A DNA stretch of 64,000 nt from Roseivirga sp. 4D4 (GCF_001747095.1 NZ_MDGP01000001.1:355001-419000), one strand, 5' to 3'. Counted from the stretch's first letter, positions 8,655-18,910 are shown. The notes: generated from the sequence alone by a model not told the origin. Numbers and translations: made by a program.

Positions 8655-11339
8655 TCATTCACTCTTCAATGTCTTAGAAGGATTCGTCAAAGCTGCTTTT
8701 CGGGTTTTATTGCCAATGGTGATGAGTATGATCATTAGCAGTCCGACAACGGGCAGAATAAAGAAGGTTGGATCTAGTTTTACCCGAACTAAAAAGCTGT
8801 CGAGCCAATTATTGATCAGTAAATAGGCTACTGGAACTGCAACAAGAGTAGATATCGCGATCAACCAAATGTATTCTGTCGTCAGGACGCGTATGATCTC
8901 CATGATATTAGCACCCAATACTTTTCGAATGCCCACCTCCTTCATTTTTTGGTTGATCAAAAAAGAAGATAAACCGAATATGCCCAGACATGAGATGAAA
9001 ATTGCTACGAGGGCGAAGAATTGTAGGGCTTGATTGAAGCGTTGGTCAGACTCATATAGGGCGTTGAAGTTCTGGTCAACAAAGGAAGCTTCGAAAGGTG
9101 AACCAGGAAAAAAGGCTTCATAGCTTTTCTCTAGAAACTGCATGGTTTCAGTGATGTTTTCTGTATCCACACGCACATTGATAAAGTTGCCACCTCCATT
9201 AATCAACTCGATCGACAGGGGTTCAATGGCAAAGTTGATCCCCATTTGATTAAAGTTTTCCACTACGCCTACAATGAGGGGAGTAACATTGTTCGAGAAA
9301 TCCAGCCGCTTGCCAATCGCATCTTCGGGGCTTTCGAAATTAAATCGCTCTACTGCCTCACGATTCAGTAGTATGACGTTTTGATCTCCGATTAAGGACT
9401 CGTCAAAATCCCTTCCACTGATGATTTCCAGATCGTGGAATTTTACATAGTCGTGATCAGCAAAACTGCGATAAAGCATTACGGTTTCACCTGAAGGTCT
9501 ATCCTGCCGATTGGTGGTTTGGAAGAAGTTATTTCGGATGCCCGGTAATATGGAAGATAGCGTAGTCGCCTTTACACTTGAATTCCTTTCCACTTCTCCC
9601 TGAAAAGCCTGAGTCTTCTGGGCATAAGTAGAATCCCTTAAATAACCCGGAGGTCCTTCTATGGCTAGGGTCTGGGATATGTTCATGCCCATATCGGCAT
9701 TCATCATAAATTGAATTTGAGACCTAATGGCCATGATACCCGAGAGCATCACTAATACAATGGCAAACTGTAGAAGTATGAGTGACTTCCTTAGAGAAGT
9801 GCCTTGCGTGGAACTGGCAAAATTGCCCCTTAATACTTTTATCGGCTCAAATCGTGTAAGGACCAAAGCAGGGTAGAGACCGGTGATGATAGATCCTAAT
9901 AGGAAGACGATTAGGTAGGTCGACCAGAAGGGAATAAAGCTATCGAAATAGTCAAATGCCTGCGATCCAACGAGCTGATGGAATTTTGGGATGACTAAGA
10001 TGACAATGCCTATGGCGAGTAATAGTGCCATAAGGTTGATCATAATGGCTTCCAACAGAAACTGTTGAACGAGTTGTTTCTTGTATGCCCCAAGTGATTT
10101 TCGAATGCCTATCTCTTTGGCACGTTTTACTGCTTTGGCTGAGGCCAGATTAACAAAGTTTGTCCAGGCGATTAAGACGATCAGCACACCAATGATCTTG
10201 AATAGGTTGATAATGCTTCGGTCTCCAGCAGGCTTAAGTTGATCGTCATAATCTTTAATAAAATGGATGTCTCGAAGAGCGTGTGCTTTTATAGAGTGTT
10301 CTCTACCCTGATTGGCGTTGAAAGGGGCTCGATAAGTCTTGATCCATTCTACGAGTTTGGTTGATAGTTCTGACTCGTCTGTATCAGGTAATACTTTAAT
10401 ATAGGTGTGGTAGCCAGTCAGTCGCCATTTCAACTCATTTTCATCCATTTGAGGAAAAAATGCAGCCATCCTTTCATTGGATTGTTTGACACAGAGTAAA
10501 GCTTGAGGATTTGGGAGGTGTGTGTTTTCCGGCAGGTCTTTATAGACGCCTTTCACTTGTACTTCCAATTCCCAAGGAAAACCTGTAGCATTAAAAGTAA
10601 TTACTCTATTAAGCACATCTTCAGTTCTGAATATGCGTATAGCTTCGGTTTGAGAAAGGAAGATGGTGCCAGGTTGATCCAGGTCGCTAGCTGAACCTTT
10701 TAGGAGTTTGAAATCGAAAACTTCGAAGAAGGAACTGGTAGAAAAGTAGATGTCTTCGGCATTATATCCTTGTGTTTCATGGGTAAGGACACCTGGTAGG
10801 GGAAAGAGCTGGGTGGCATGTTTCACCTCTGGCAAGTCATCTCCAATTGTGGATTGGATCGCCATATAATGACTTGATGCTTTAGAATCTATTTCTCCCG
10901 ACCCCATATCGGTAGAGATTCTAGAAAGGCGATAGATTTCACCATCGCTTTGATCATGCATCAAATCGTAACTCGATTCAAAATTGACATATTGAAAAAT
11001 CAAGATGCTGGCGACTATCCCTGTGGCCAGACCGAAAATACTAATGAAGGAATGCTCCTTGTCTCTCCAGATATTCCTTATTGAGATCTTGAAATAGTTT
11101 TTTAGCATGTCGAATGGGCTTAATGTCGGTAATAGTTTAAATCTTCGAATGACTGAAGGCCTTAGCATTTTGAGCACCTCTCTTCTATAAATTGACTTGG
11201 CCTTTTTTGCGCCTAGCTGCTGATAGTTTTCTGCAAAGGTCTCTTCCAGATCACCTGCGAGCTCGTGATAGAGCTCTTCTTTGCAAAGCACTGAAAAGAG
11301 CCAATGATGAAATTTTGGTATGTGTTCTTCAGGCAGCAC
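8655..11339 (-). CDS. FtsX/MacB-type permease with N-terminal permease-prefix domain
   Basis: This 894-residue inner-membrane protein is an FtsX-type ABC permease of the large Bacteroidota class. A cytosolic prefix (about 1-90; LCKEELYHELAGDLEETFAE) precedes the first span. Then comes a MacB-like periplasmic domain, a central block of three spans with EIGIRKSLGA, a second periplasmic domain, and a terminal block of three spans with EVGIRKVLGA. Both GIRK-LGA cytoplasmic motifs are typical of ATPase-coupling loops. No ATPase gene is adjacent, so the partner must be encoded elsewhere. The start overlaps the PadR gene by 11 bases, so the two are translationally coupled. Substrate unknown. Confidence 0.92.
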   Translation of the reverse strand: MLPEEHIPKFHHWLFSVLCKEELYHELAGDLEETFAENYQQLGAKKAKSIYRREVLKMLRPSVIRRFKLLPTLSPFDMLKNYFKISIRNIWRDKEHSFISIFGLATGIVASILIFQYVNFESSYDLMHDQSDGEIYRLSRISTDMGSGEIDSKASSHYMAIQSTIGDDLPEVKHATQLFPLPGVLTHETQGYNAEDIYFSTSSFFEVFDFKLLKGSASDLDQPGTIFLSQTEAIRIFRTEDVLNRVITFNATGFPWELEVQVKGVYKDLPENTHLPNPQALLCVKQSNERMAAFFPQMDENELKWRLTGYHTYIKVLPDTDESELSTKLVEWIKTYRAPFNANQGREHSIKAHALRDIHFIKDYDDQLKPAGDRSIINLFKIIGVLIVLIAWTNFVNLASAKAVKRAKEIGIRKSLGAYKKQLVQQFLLEAIMINLMALLLAIGIVILVIPKFHQLVGSQAFDYFDSFIPFWSTYLIVFLLGSIITGLYPALVLTRFEPIKVLRGNFASSTQGTSLRKSLILLQFAIVLVMLSGIMAIRSQIQFMMNADMGMNISQTLAIEGPPGYLRDSTYAQKTQAFQGEVERNSSVKATTLSSILPGIRNNFFQTTNRQDRPSGETVMLYRSFADHDYVKFHDLEIISGRDFDESLIGDQNVILLNREAVERFNFESPEDAIGKRLDFSNNVTPLIVGVVENFNQMGINFAIEPLSIELINGGGNFINVRVDTENITETMQFLEKSYEAFFPGSPFEASFVDQNFNALYESDQRFNQALQFFALVAIFISCLGIFGLSSFLINQKMKEVGIRKVLGANIMEIIRVLTTEYIWLIAISTLVAVPVAYLLINNWLDSFLVRVKLDPTFFILPVVGLLMIILITIGNKTRKAALTNPSKTLKSE

Positions 11340-11670
11340 CGAATTTCATCCAGTTGAGGTCAAGAATTGATTTTCGGAATTCTTTTCGGACGGCTTCTGC
11401 TTCCATAAGCGCATTTCTGCCAAGGTTAGTGACAGAGTAGATTTTCTTGCTTTTTCCACCGCGCACCTTTGTTGCTTCGCCAAGTTTAGACTCCAAAAAG
11501 CCCTTTTCTTCCAATCGAGACAAAGTGCTATGCAATCCACCACGGCTAATGCTGCGTCCTGATTTTTCTGCAATTTCTTTCTGGATTTTGACTCCGTAGG
11601 CCTCATTGGTTAAAGCCAGTACGGATAGGAGTACGATTTCCTGAAACTCCCCAAGGTATGATCCCTTCAT
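11329..11670 (-). CDS. PadR-family transcriptional regulator
   Basis: This 113-residue protein has the PadR winged helix: MKGSYLGEFQEIVLLSVLAL, AYGVKIQKEI, the recognition region GGLHSTLSRLEEKGFLES, then the basic wing RGGKSKKIYSVT. It lacks a long C-terminal helical domain, as is typical of the short PadR-s2 subfamily. It overlaps the permease gene, a standard arrangement in which the repressor controls its own operon. Twin repeats just upstream (11686-11724) are the likely operator. Confidence 0.94.
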   Translation of the reverse strand: MKGSYLGEFQEIVLLSVLALTNEAYGVKIQKEIAEKSGRSISRGGLHSTLSRLEEKGFLESKLGEATKVRGGKSKKIYSVTNLGRNALMEAEAVRKEFRKSILDLNWMKFGAA

Positions 11671-11685
11671 TGATATTTATTTTGC

Positions 11686-11724
11686 ATTCATTTACGAACT
11701 AAATATAATGTATTCATTTACGAA
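11686..11724 (-). promoter_or_regulatory. Twin direct repeats flanking a -7-like element: candidate PadR operator
   Basis: ATTCATTTACGAA occurs at 11686-11698 and again, identical, at 11712-11724 (start-to-start 26 bases). On the coding strand each copy is TTCGTAAATGAAT, a partial dyad with TTC and GAA ends. Between them the minus strand reads TATATTTA, one base from TAnnTTTG. Repeats flanking the -7 element of an autoregulated repressor are what an operator would look like. A related ATTTACGAA is found before the second PadR operon (20069-20077). Confidence 0.6.
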
Positions 11725-11833
11725 TTTTATAATGATGTGTTACTTTTTCTCGTAAAACAGGAGGGTGTTATGGAATCACTGCTACAAGGAATAGACAAGC
11801 AGGTACAAGAGGGATGGGGTCTTTCCTAAATGA

Positions 11834-12433
11834 TCAATAGGTGTAAGTGATAAACACAAATGTTGATCCATTAGGATCATCCGAGTCTGAGAATGGAACA
11901 AATTGGGCTAGCCCAATTCTAACGTTTTGTGAGCTCATATCTCGGTTGAAATATGAGTTTTTGATTAATCTTCCCCACATATAAGGGAAGTCAAGTTCTG
12001 TTTCTGAGATAGGTCGCCCAATGATTTCTACTTGATCAAATTCAGGTCTTGACGCCTTTCTGTAATAATCATCATAGTATTCATAATATTCTGAAAATGA
12101 TCGAATGTCATGAAGTTGTCCCGGTGAGTCACTTTCAGGCAGAGCATAGCCACTTGCCAGAACTTTTGCACTTGGTATATGCTTTAACTCCTGGATGAGC
12201 GAATCACCGGATGAAAAAGTAGTCAGTTCAAATGGGAAATTAGGATTTTGAGTATCTCTTTCGAGCGTGACTGATTGGAAACCTTCATAAGTTATGAACC
12301 CGTCTTCCAAAGTAAAGACATATATGCGCGCAATCGGGATATAGGGTTCAAAGGGATCCTCTGCATAGTCAGTGCAACCGGATAAGGTTAAGACCACAAC
12401 AGATACTAGGGCTAAAAGTGACTTTAACTTCAT
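11834..12433 (-). CDS. Small lipoprotein, unknown function
   Basis: The 199-residue protein begins with a lipoprotein signal (MKLKSLLALVSVVVLTLSGC), with the modified Cys at residue 20. The mature part is beta-rich with many Tyr/Asp and no family motif that I recognise. Its stop is followed by 163 bases holding the PadR promoter. It is 26 bases downstream of the M20 amidohydrolase stop, so it may be co-transcribed with it. Confidence 0.8.
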   Translation of the reverse strand: MKLKSLLALVSVVVLTLSGCTDYAEDPFEPYIPIARIYVFTLEDGFITYEGFQSVTLERDTQNPNFPFELTTFSSGDSLIQELKHIPSAKVLASGYALPESDSPGQLHDIRSFSEYYEYYDDYYRKASRPEFDQVEIIGRPISETELDFPYMWGRLIKNSYFNRDMSSQNVRIGLAQFVPFSDSDDPNGSTFVFITYTY

Positions 12434-12459
12434 GTGTTTTTATTGCTGAGCTAATCTAG

Positions 12460-14061
12460 TTATTCTTTTTTGACGGTCGGGTAAGTAATACCCAATTGCT
12501 CTAAGTAAGTAGCATACTTGTTTTCGTCATAGTAGAACTTCTCCAATTGCGGTCTGAACTGATCCATGATTCCTTTATTGAGGTAAATAGGTGGCATATC
12601 ACTTGCCGAAATCATTGGCTTATACTTAGTTTCCTTGCTTTGAACATTATTGAAATAGTCTTTGGCCTGATCTACAAGTTCGGGTTTCAGGAGAAAGTCC
12701 AAAATGGTCATTGCTTCTGCCTGCGCCCCGTTAGTCGCGCCTTTGTGAGCAATAGGAGTGGCCATAGCAATCGCATTACTCCAATGATGGCCTTGAAGTC
12801 CTGGTATGTTTGAAGGAAATCGCATAGTCACGGTGGGGATTTTCCAACTGACATCTCCAATGTCGTCCGATCCACCGCTTCTAGGAGTTGTTACTGGCAA
12901 GCCAAGAGAAGAAAGTTTTGTATTAAGTCCTCTTGGATTGGTAGATCCCACTTCTTTTTGAACCGCTTTGGCCAACTGCTGATCCGCTTCAGACCATTCT
13001 GGAAGACCCACTTGTTTTATATTTTCATACATGGTTTCTGCAATGACTTTGTTAAAGTGACGAGGCCATGCTGTCCCTAAAATTCTAGAGGTCATTTCAG
13101 TATCGGTCATTAAGGCAGCTCCTTTGGCGATGTTATTGGCGTCAGCGTACATGTCCATGATACCCTCATAGGTAACATCTCTAAAGTAGTACCAGATGGA
13201 TGCCTTTGAGGGTACCACATTTGGTTGATCACCACCATCCGTGATAATGGAATGTGACCTCTTTAATGGGTGTAAATGCTCACGCTTATAATTCCAACCT
13301 ACGTTCATCAACTCAACTGCATCAAGTGCACTGCGGCCTCGCCAGGGGGCGCCTGCTCCATGGGCGGCTTCTCCTTCGAAAGTATATTCTACGGAGATCA
13401 GCCCCGTACCTGAAGCTTGGCCATAAGAAACTGAAAGGTTGCTACTTACGTGCGTGAAAATGCACATGTCAATGTCGTCAAACATGCCATCTCGGGCATA
13501 CCATGCCTTGGCTGCCACCAATTCTTCTGCAATACCAGGCCAAAGGATTAAGGTACCACCGATGTTTTCTCGCTCCATGATCTCCTTTACTGCTAAAGCA
13601 GCAGTGATATTTAATGGGATACCTGAGTTGTGCCCCTCACCATGGCCAGGTGCTCCTTCAACCATCGGCTTGTGATAAGCTACTCCAGGATATTGAGAAG
13701 CCTTCGGGATGCAATCCACATCACTGCCCAAGGCTATGGTTGGCCCTTCACCATTACTCCACTTGGCAAACCAAGCGGTTGGGATGCCAGATACGGACTC
13801 CGTGATCTCAAAGCCATTTTCGGTCAGGATATTGGTAAGGTATTTTGATGATTCAAACTCTTGAAACCCCAGTTCGGCAAAGCTGAAGATTTTGTCAATC
13901 ATCACCTGAGTCTGCTTAGCATTTGAAGCAACAATCTCGGAAGCCTCATTTTTGAGTCTTTCAATCTGCTTTTTAGAATATTTCTTTTGCGCTAATGCTG
14001 AGCTGCCGATAAGTGCAAGGCAGCATAGGGTGAAGAGGGTTTGCTTGAATCTATCCATCAT
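12460..14061 (-). CDS. Secreted M20-family amidohydrolase (AbgB-like)
   Basis: This 533-residue protein starts with a Sec signal (MMDRFKQTLFTLCCLALIGSSALAQ). I chose ATG 14061 because it gives that signal; the longer reading from 14217 adds an odd leader that overlaps the previous gene. M20 metal-site motifs are visible: GSDVDCIP, GHGEGHNSG, GIAEELVAAK and a late His in LQGHHWSN. The closest named relatives are AbgB/aminobenzoyl-glutamate hydrolases and peptide aminoacylases. Unlike cytosolic AbgB it should act in the periplasm or be exported. Its substrate is unknown; the family cleaves amide bonds of N-acyl amino acids. Confidence 0.92.
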   Translation of the reverse strand: MMDRFKQTLFTLCCLALIGSSALAQKKYSKKQIERLKNEASEIVASNAKQTQVMIDKIFSFAELGFQEFESSKYLTNILTENGFEITESVSGIPTAWFAKWSNGEGPTIALGSDVDCIPKASQYPGVAYHKPMVEGAPGHGEGHNSGIPLNITAALAVKEIMERENIGGTLILWPGIAEELVAAKAWYARDGMFDDIDMCIFTHVSSNLSVSYGQASGTGLISVEYTFEGEAAHGAGAPWRGRSALDAVELMNVGWNYKREHLHPLKRSHSIITDGGDQPNVVPSKASIWYYFRDVTYEGIMDMYADANNIAKGAALMTDTEMTSRILGTAWPRHFNKVIAETMYENIKQVGLPEWSEADQQLAKAVQKEVGSTNPRGLNTKLSSLGLPVTTPRSGGSDDIGDVSWKIPTVTMRFPSNIPGLQGHHWSNAIAMATPIAHKGATNGAQAEAMTILDFLLKPELVDQAKDYFNNVQSKETKYKPMISASDMPPIYLNKGIMDQFRPQLEKFYYDENKYATYLEQLGITYPTVKKE

Positions 14062-14137
14062 TTTCTTTAAGGTTGATTCAACCAAAATAAGAAAATTATG
14101 TATGAGGTTCTCCGAGGAATACACCAATGGAAAATTT

Positions 14138-14170
14138 AACCACCGAAGCCTCAAAGTGACTTCGGTGGTT
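14138..14170 (-). terminator. Hairpin terminator downstream of the MuiA-like gene
   Basis: AACCACCGAAG (14138-14148) and CTTCGGTGGTT (14160-14170) form a perfect 11-base-pair stem with an 11-base loop. Read on the minus strand it lies 7 bases after the MuiA-like stop and is followed by TAAATTTTCC, a moderate U-tract. It separates that gene from the M20 gene. Confidence 0.7.
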
Positions 14171-14176
14171 CTTCGT

Positions 14177-16153
14177 TTAGTCAATATCCAAATCCATGTA
14201 CTTAGGGTATTCAACACTATAGCTGAATTGAATCACCTTTTTCTCTCCAGGATTTAGCTTGATGTGCCAGGTTAATAAACCCGTTTCCTTGTCAATCTTG
14301 GCTTCTGCCAAGTCATCAGCGATAACTTTATAGTCCTTGTTAGGCACTACGGGTATTTGGTCGTAAACATTAATGTTGATGTCAGTTGACTTAGTGTTTA
14401 CGATTGTTATTTCGAATTTTCGTTCATCTCGCTTCTTATTGCTGAAGAACTTCTGTTTTTCGAATTCTTTCAAGCGCTTTCGACTAACCACAATCCCTTC
14501 ATCCTTTCCTAAAGAGATATCAAGCGTGTCTTTACCAATGTTGGTGTCAATGATCGATTTACCTACAAAGCTCTCTTCAAAGTAGAGATTCGATTCGCCA
14601 TCTAACAGTTTCAATTTCTCCCATTCTGGAATTTCGGCTACCAAATAAGCATTCTCCCTAGCCTTAGGACTGGTAGAGTAAATGTAGTTGGCATTTACCT
14701 CTAAAGTTTGAATGTCGACCACCTCTGGTTGGCCGGTGCTTGGGATGTCATATGGATGCTCAATTTCATAGACAAAAGTGGTCTGATAATTTATTTGATT
14801 CACCGGCAATGGATTGTTTTCACGCCTAGGAGCTCTCAGCTGACTTGCGCCTCGAATTTGGAATGTGGGATTCATGCTTTCACTTGCTTGACGAACCTTA
14901 ACTCCCGCTACTCGGCCATTCAGGGTGTTACCCGAATTTCCAGAGTAGACATACTCATCATCCATATTAATTTTGCCCACGCTAAAAGTGAGTTTCTTCT
15001 CTGGGGTGGCCGCTGCAACTCCAGTTACGACTACTTCTCCCAAGGATGTGGCATCCGGAACTAGACTTAGGTTGATAATTGGCCTGCCTTGGATGGCAAT
15101 TTCTTCAGTCACATATCCGAGATACCTATATACCAGCGAATTATATCCGTTCGGTACCTGGAGGTTATAGTAACCATTAGCGTCTGTCGCAGTGCCTAAA
15201 GTAGTGCCCTTGACGAACACACTCACTTGTGGTAGGGGCAAACCATCATCCGAGCCAGAGATCCTACCTGAGACATTACCTCGTCCAGAATAGACGTATT
15301 CTCTTCTATTATTTCTCCCTAAGAAGTGTGGTATCAGTGCGGGTGCTGTACCACTAACTTCCAAGTTTCCCGAGCTGAGGGTCAGCTTAACTTCTTTCCA
15401 GTCAATACCCGTGTTCTGGAATACTCTTGCTTTGTAAGTGAGAGACAAAGGATGGTTGACAGTAGTAGCTCTGATGTCGTAGGCTGGAAACCAACCAGCT
15501 TCTGAAACTGCGTAACTGATCTTGATATCGCGCTTCATGTCCTTTTCTGAATTAATCACCAGAAAAATGTTTGAAGTAGGTTCGTCCTCTTCCACATTAT
15601 ATGAGTTGATCTGTTTGTCAATCTCGTTGACTTCTTTTTTAAGATTTCGAATTTCAAGTTTCAAGTCAAAGCCCTTATTAGTATTGACTTCGAACTTCTT
15701 TGAAAAGTATTCTAAAGCCTTTTGGTAGTCTTCTCCATTAGTGCCCTCAGTGCCGATCACTTTCATGTTCTTAGAGAGTAATTCGGCTTCTTTTTTTAAG
15801 ACGAATACCTTCATGTCCAGCACTTCAATCTTATCCATCAAAGACTGTTTCTGAGCTAAAAGCTTTTCAACTTTTTCAGGGGTATTGGTTTCTATAAAAT
15901 CCTTTTCATGCCGAACGGAAAGTATTGTGATGTCTTCTCCGCTTACCTGAATTGTCTTTGGGTCCAGGTTCGCTGATAGTTTGGACAGCTTAAATTCATT
16001 CTTCCCTTTTTTAAGGTTTAATGTAGCGGACCGTTTTAGTTCGGCCCCTTGTGTATAAACTTTGGCTGAGATTAATTTGGATTCGATGTCTGATTGTCCA
16101 TGGGCAAAATAGACGCCCATGAACATTACCATTAGTAATGCTGAAGTTCTCAT
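14177..16153 (-). CDS. MuiA/DUF4139-family protein with carboxypeptidase-regulatory and TonB-plug-like insert
   Basis: The 658-residue exported protein has a signal peptide (cut near residue 19-20). Residues about 24-125 match DUF4140, 95-185 form a coiled coil, and DUF4139 starts near 195. At 294-366 a CarboxypepD_reg-like domain is inserted (VSGRISGSDDGLPLPQVSVF, DANGYYNLQVP). It is followed at 370-436 by a stretch resembling the start of SusC-type plugs (SLGEVVVTGVA, NTLNGRVAGVKVRQA, FQIRGASQLR). DUF4139 then resumes to the end. No beta-barrel is present. MuiA-type proteins were named for suppression of mucoidy; the mechanism is unclear. The plug-like segment may bind TonB-system or envelope partners (inference). 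Confidence 0.9.
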   Translation of the reverse strand: MRTSALLMVMFMGVYFAHGQSDIESKLISAKVYTQGAELKRSATLNLKKGKNEFKLSKLSANLDPKTIQVSGEDITILSVRHEKDFIETNTPEKVEKLLAQKQSLMDKIEVLDMKVFVLKKEAELLSKNMKVIGTEGTNGEDYQKALEYFSKKFEVNTNKGFDLKLEIRNLKKEVNEIDKQINSYNVEEDEPTSNIFLVINSEKDMKRDIKISYAVSEAGWFPAYDIRATTVNHPLSLTYKARVFQNTGIDWKEVKLTLSSGNLEVSGTAPALIPHFLGRNNRREYVYSGRGNVSGRISGSDDGLPLPQVSVFVKGTTLGTATDANGYYNLQVPNGYNSLVYRYLGYVTEEIAIQGRPIINLSLVPDATSLGEVVVTGVAAATPEKKLTFSVGKINMDDEYVYSGNSGNTLNGRVAGVKVRQASESMNPTFQIRGASQLRAPRRENNPLPVNQINYQTTFVYEIEHPYDIPSTGQPEVVDIQTLEVNANYIYSTSPKARENAYLVAEIPEWEKLKLLDGESNLYFEESFVGKSIIDTNIGKDTLDISLGKDEGIVVSRKRLKEFEKQKFFSNKKRDERKFEITIVNTKSTDININVYDQIPVVPNKDYKVIADDLAEAKIDKETGLLTWHIKLNPGEKKVIQFSYSVEYPKYMDLDID

Positions 16154-16348
16154 AAGTCGATAGTTTAAGGGTTACAATTTTGCATCATCGTACATATGAT
16201 GCGCGTTCAACACTTATTCCATAATAAGAGTTGTTAAATCGAATTAGGCGGCCACCTTACCAATCAAACAATATAAAAACCAATTAACCCCTATAATGAC
16301 CGAAATAAATTTTGAGTTTCTCCAGATTGAGAGTCGATAATTCTTCAG

Positions 16349-18910
16349 TTATTCATGTCTAAGTGCCTTTACAGGGTTTTGGAGAGCGGCTCCTGCAGAC
16401 TGAGCACTGACTGTCAAAAAGGTAACGATAAAGATTAGGGCTCCTATTGCCGGGAATACCAGTATATCTATGGACGTTCGATAGGCAAAGGTATCTAACC
16501 AAGCTCCCAGCATATAATAACATAAAGCTCCACCAATGATGGTTGACAGAACCACCAACATTGTGAACTCTCTATTTAGAAGGAGCATGATCTGCCTTGT
16601 GGATGCCCCGAGAACCTTTCGAATACCAACTTCCCTTATTCTGAGTTGCGCCATATAGGCGGCAAGGCCTACTAGACCCATGATGGCTAGGAGCACGGCT
16701 AAGGTGCTTAAGATTACACTGAGCCTTCCTACCCTTTGCTCTTGAACATATGCAGCCTGAATATCTTCTTCCATGAATTCGTACTCAATGGGGACATCAG
16801 GCAACACCGAGTACCAGGCTTTCTCAATAGCTTCTAAGGAGGATCGAATGTTCTTCATGTTAATTTTGACCATTATGTTTTCAGAAGGGCTTGCCAATCC
16901 GTTTCTGACAAAAATGAATTGAGGGACTACTTCATTGTGTAGCGAAAGGGTATGGTAATCTTTGAAGACGCCCGCTACTATTCTATCTCTTTGATTGTTT
17001 CGACCTGGGCTGAGCGTGATGGTCTTTCCAATTGGGTCTTTCCAATCCATTGTTTCTACAAATTTTTCATTAACTAGAAGAGAAAGCCTTGGTAAGTCCA
17101 TAGGTCCTTTTTCGAAAAATTCTCCTGATACTCCTTCTACTTCCATTACTTCAAAAAAGTCCGGATCGGTGCCGAAGGATAGCGCATCGTTTCTTATTTC
17201 ATGCCCTTCTGCCTGATAAGGCAGTCCATAATTCTCTGTCCCAGGAGGCATACCTGTTGTGAAGCCGAGAACATGCGGACTTGATAAGCTTTGGGTCTTA
17301 ATCGCATTGTATTGCTCCCCTGATCTAATGTTGTAAGCATTTGAAACTTTGATGATGCCTTCTTTGGCAAAGCCGAGGTCTTTGTGACGTATGAAACGAA
17401 GCTGTTGATTTATAAAATAGGCTCCAGCACTTAAGAAGATGAGTAAAGTGAATTGAATGGTAAGCAATATTTTCCTCAATGACATTTTATGCGATCCAAC
17501 AAAGTTTTTACCTCGAAAAAGCTTCAGGGGTGAGAATCGGTTCATAGCAACAACTGGATAAATACCGGCTATGAGACCAACTGAGAGTGTGATCACCAGC
17601 AGCATGGCTATGTGTTGGGGAGAGGTTAAAAATTCGTTGTTCAGTTGTACATCTACAAAATTCCTGAATGTTGGAAGTAATAGCTCTACCGTCAGTATCA
17701 CAAGCGGCAAAGTGAGAAATGCTAGCAATAACGATTCTGACATAAATTGGAAATTGAGATTCCTTTTTGAGCTGCCCAAAACCTTTCTGATGGCTACTTC
17801 CTTTGTGCGCCCTGCATAGATTGCTGTGGATAAATTGATATAGTTGGTGCAAGAAATGATGAGTATGAAGAGGGCCACACTGGAAAATAAATAGAGGTAG
17901 CCTTTGTCACCTGGTGGTTTTAGTTCAAAAGTAAGTGGATCAGCCAGGTGAATTGCCTCAATGGGTTGAAGTGCGATTTCTTTAATTGGGAACTGATTGT
18001 CAGGGATATCTAATGAGACAATTTTCTCCTCCAGCGCATTGAGGTCCGTATCATCTTCCAATATCATATAAGTGAAGACTCCGTAAAACTGTATGTCAGC
18101 TGCAATGAGGGCATTGAAAGTCAAATGGCTATTGTCGGGTATGTCTTCCAGAATGCCGCTCACTTTAAGTGTTAGCGAATCCCATTTAATGATCTTGCCG
18201 AGATGTGGAGAATCTCCCAACAATGCATTCGCTGAACTTTCTGTCATTACAATGGAATTAGGTTCAGCTAGCATTTCTTTTGGATTGCCTTCTGAGGATT
18301 CTAAATTCAAGATGTCGAATAATTCAGACCCAGGATTGGTGACTAAAGTGCGAGTAGGTAGGCGTTGATCTCCATAAATGGCAAATTGCTGGGGTGTTCT
18401 CCTAAACTTTGCGACTTTCTTGATCTCAGGAAAAGTACCATTCATGAGCCTTTCGGCATATATATCCTGAATAGAAGGGAACCATGCTCGGTTGTTAATT
18501 TCGCCCGTAACACGATACGTGTTTTTGGGTTCATGATGAAAATCGTCATAACTGAGTTCGTACCGAACATATAATATGGCCAAAGCACAACAAGTCAACC
18601 CCAAAGTGAGCCCGATGTAATTGAAGCAATAATATGCAGACTGTTTTCGAATATTTCTGAAGGTGGTTTTGAGATAACTAAGAAGCATGGATGTTGCGTT
18701 TGGTTTTCGATATTGATGTCTCCTTTTGAGCATGCCCAACCTGATAAATTGAAGTCCATTGAAAATGAATAGCCAGTTGGCGATGAACTTATTTGAGCGA
18801 CTCCTATTGATATCATACTGTTCAATGAGGTCTCCTATGATACCCTCTTGTAATTCTTCAGGGCATATCCTATGAATTAATTTAAGAACCCATTTGTGAG
18901 GTGTTTTCAT
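16349..18910 (-). CDS. FtsX/MacB-type permease with N-terminal permease-prefix domain
   Basis: At 853 residues this is the second member of the permease class. The cytosolic prefix (1-85) includes LIHRICPEELQEGIIGDLIE. The first span is near 97-117 and the two conserved coupling loops read EVAIRKVLGSSKRN and EVGIRKVLGASTRQ. Two periplasmic MacB-like domains and about eight spans are arranged as in the other copies. It lies 6 bases after its PadR gene. No ATPase lies nearby. Members of this class are numerous in Cytophagales; the exported substrate is not known. Confidence 0.92.
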   Translation of the reverse strand: MKTPHKWVLKLIHRICPEELQEGIIGDLIEQYDINRSRSNKFIANWLFIFNGLQFIRLGMLKRRHQYRKPNATSMLLSYLKTTFRNIRKQSAYYCFNYIGLTLGLTCCALAILYVRYELSYDDFHHEPKNTYRVTGEINNRAWFPSIQDIYAERLMNGTFPEIKKVAKFRRTPQQFAIYGDQRLPTRTLVTNPGSELFDILNLESSEGNPKEMLAEPNSIVMTESSANALLGDSPHLGKIIKWDSLTLKVSGILEDIPDNSHLTFNALIAADIQFYGVFTYMILEDDTDLNALEEKIVSLDIPDNQFPIKEIALQPIEAIHLADPLTFELKPPGDKGYLYLFSSVALFILIISCTNYINLSTAIYAGRTKEVAIRKVLGSSKRNLNFQFMSESLLLAFLTLPLVILTVELLLPTFRNFVDVQLNNEFLTSPQHIAMLLVITLSVGLIAGIYPVVAMNRFSPLKLFRGKNFVGSHKMSLRKILLTIQFTLLIFLSAGAYFINQQLRFIRHKDLGFAKEGIIKVSNAYNIRSGEQYNAIKTQSLSSPHVLGFTTGMPPGTENYGLPYQAEGHEIRNDALSFGTDPDFFEVMEVEGVSGEFFEKGPMDLPRLSLLVNEKFVETMDWKDPIGKTITLSPGRNNQRDRIVAGVFKDYHTLSLHNEVVPQFIFVRNGLASPSENIMVKINMKNIRSSLEAIEKAWYSVLPDVPIEYEFMEEDIQAAYVQEQRVGRLSVILSTLAVLLAIMGLVGLAAYMAQLRIREVGIRKVLGASTRQIMLLLNREFTMLVVLSTIIGGALCYYMLGAWLDTFAYRTSIDILVFPAIGALIFIVTFLTVSAQSAGAALQNPVKALRHE

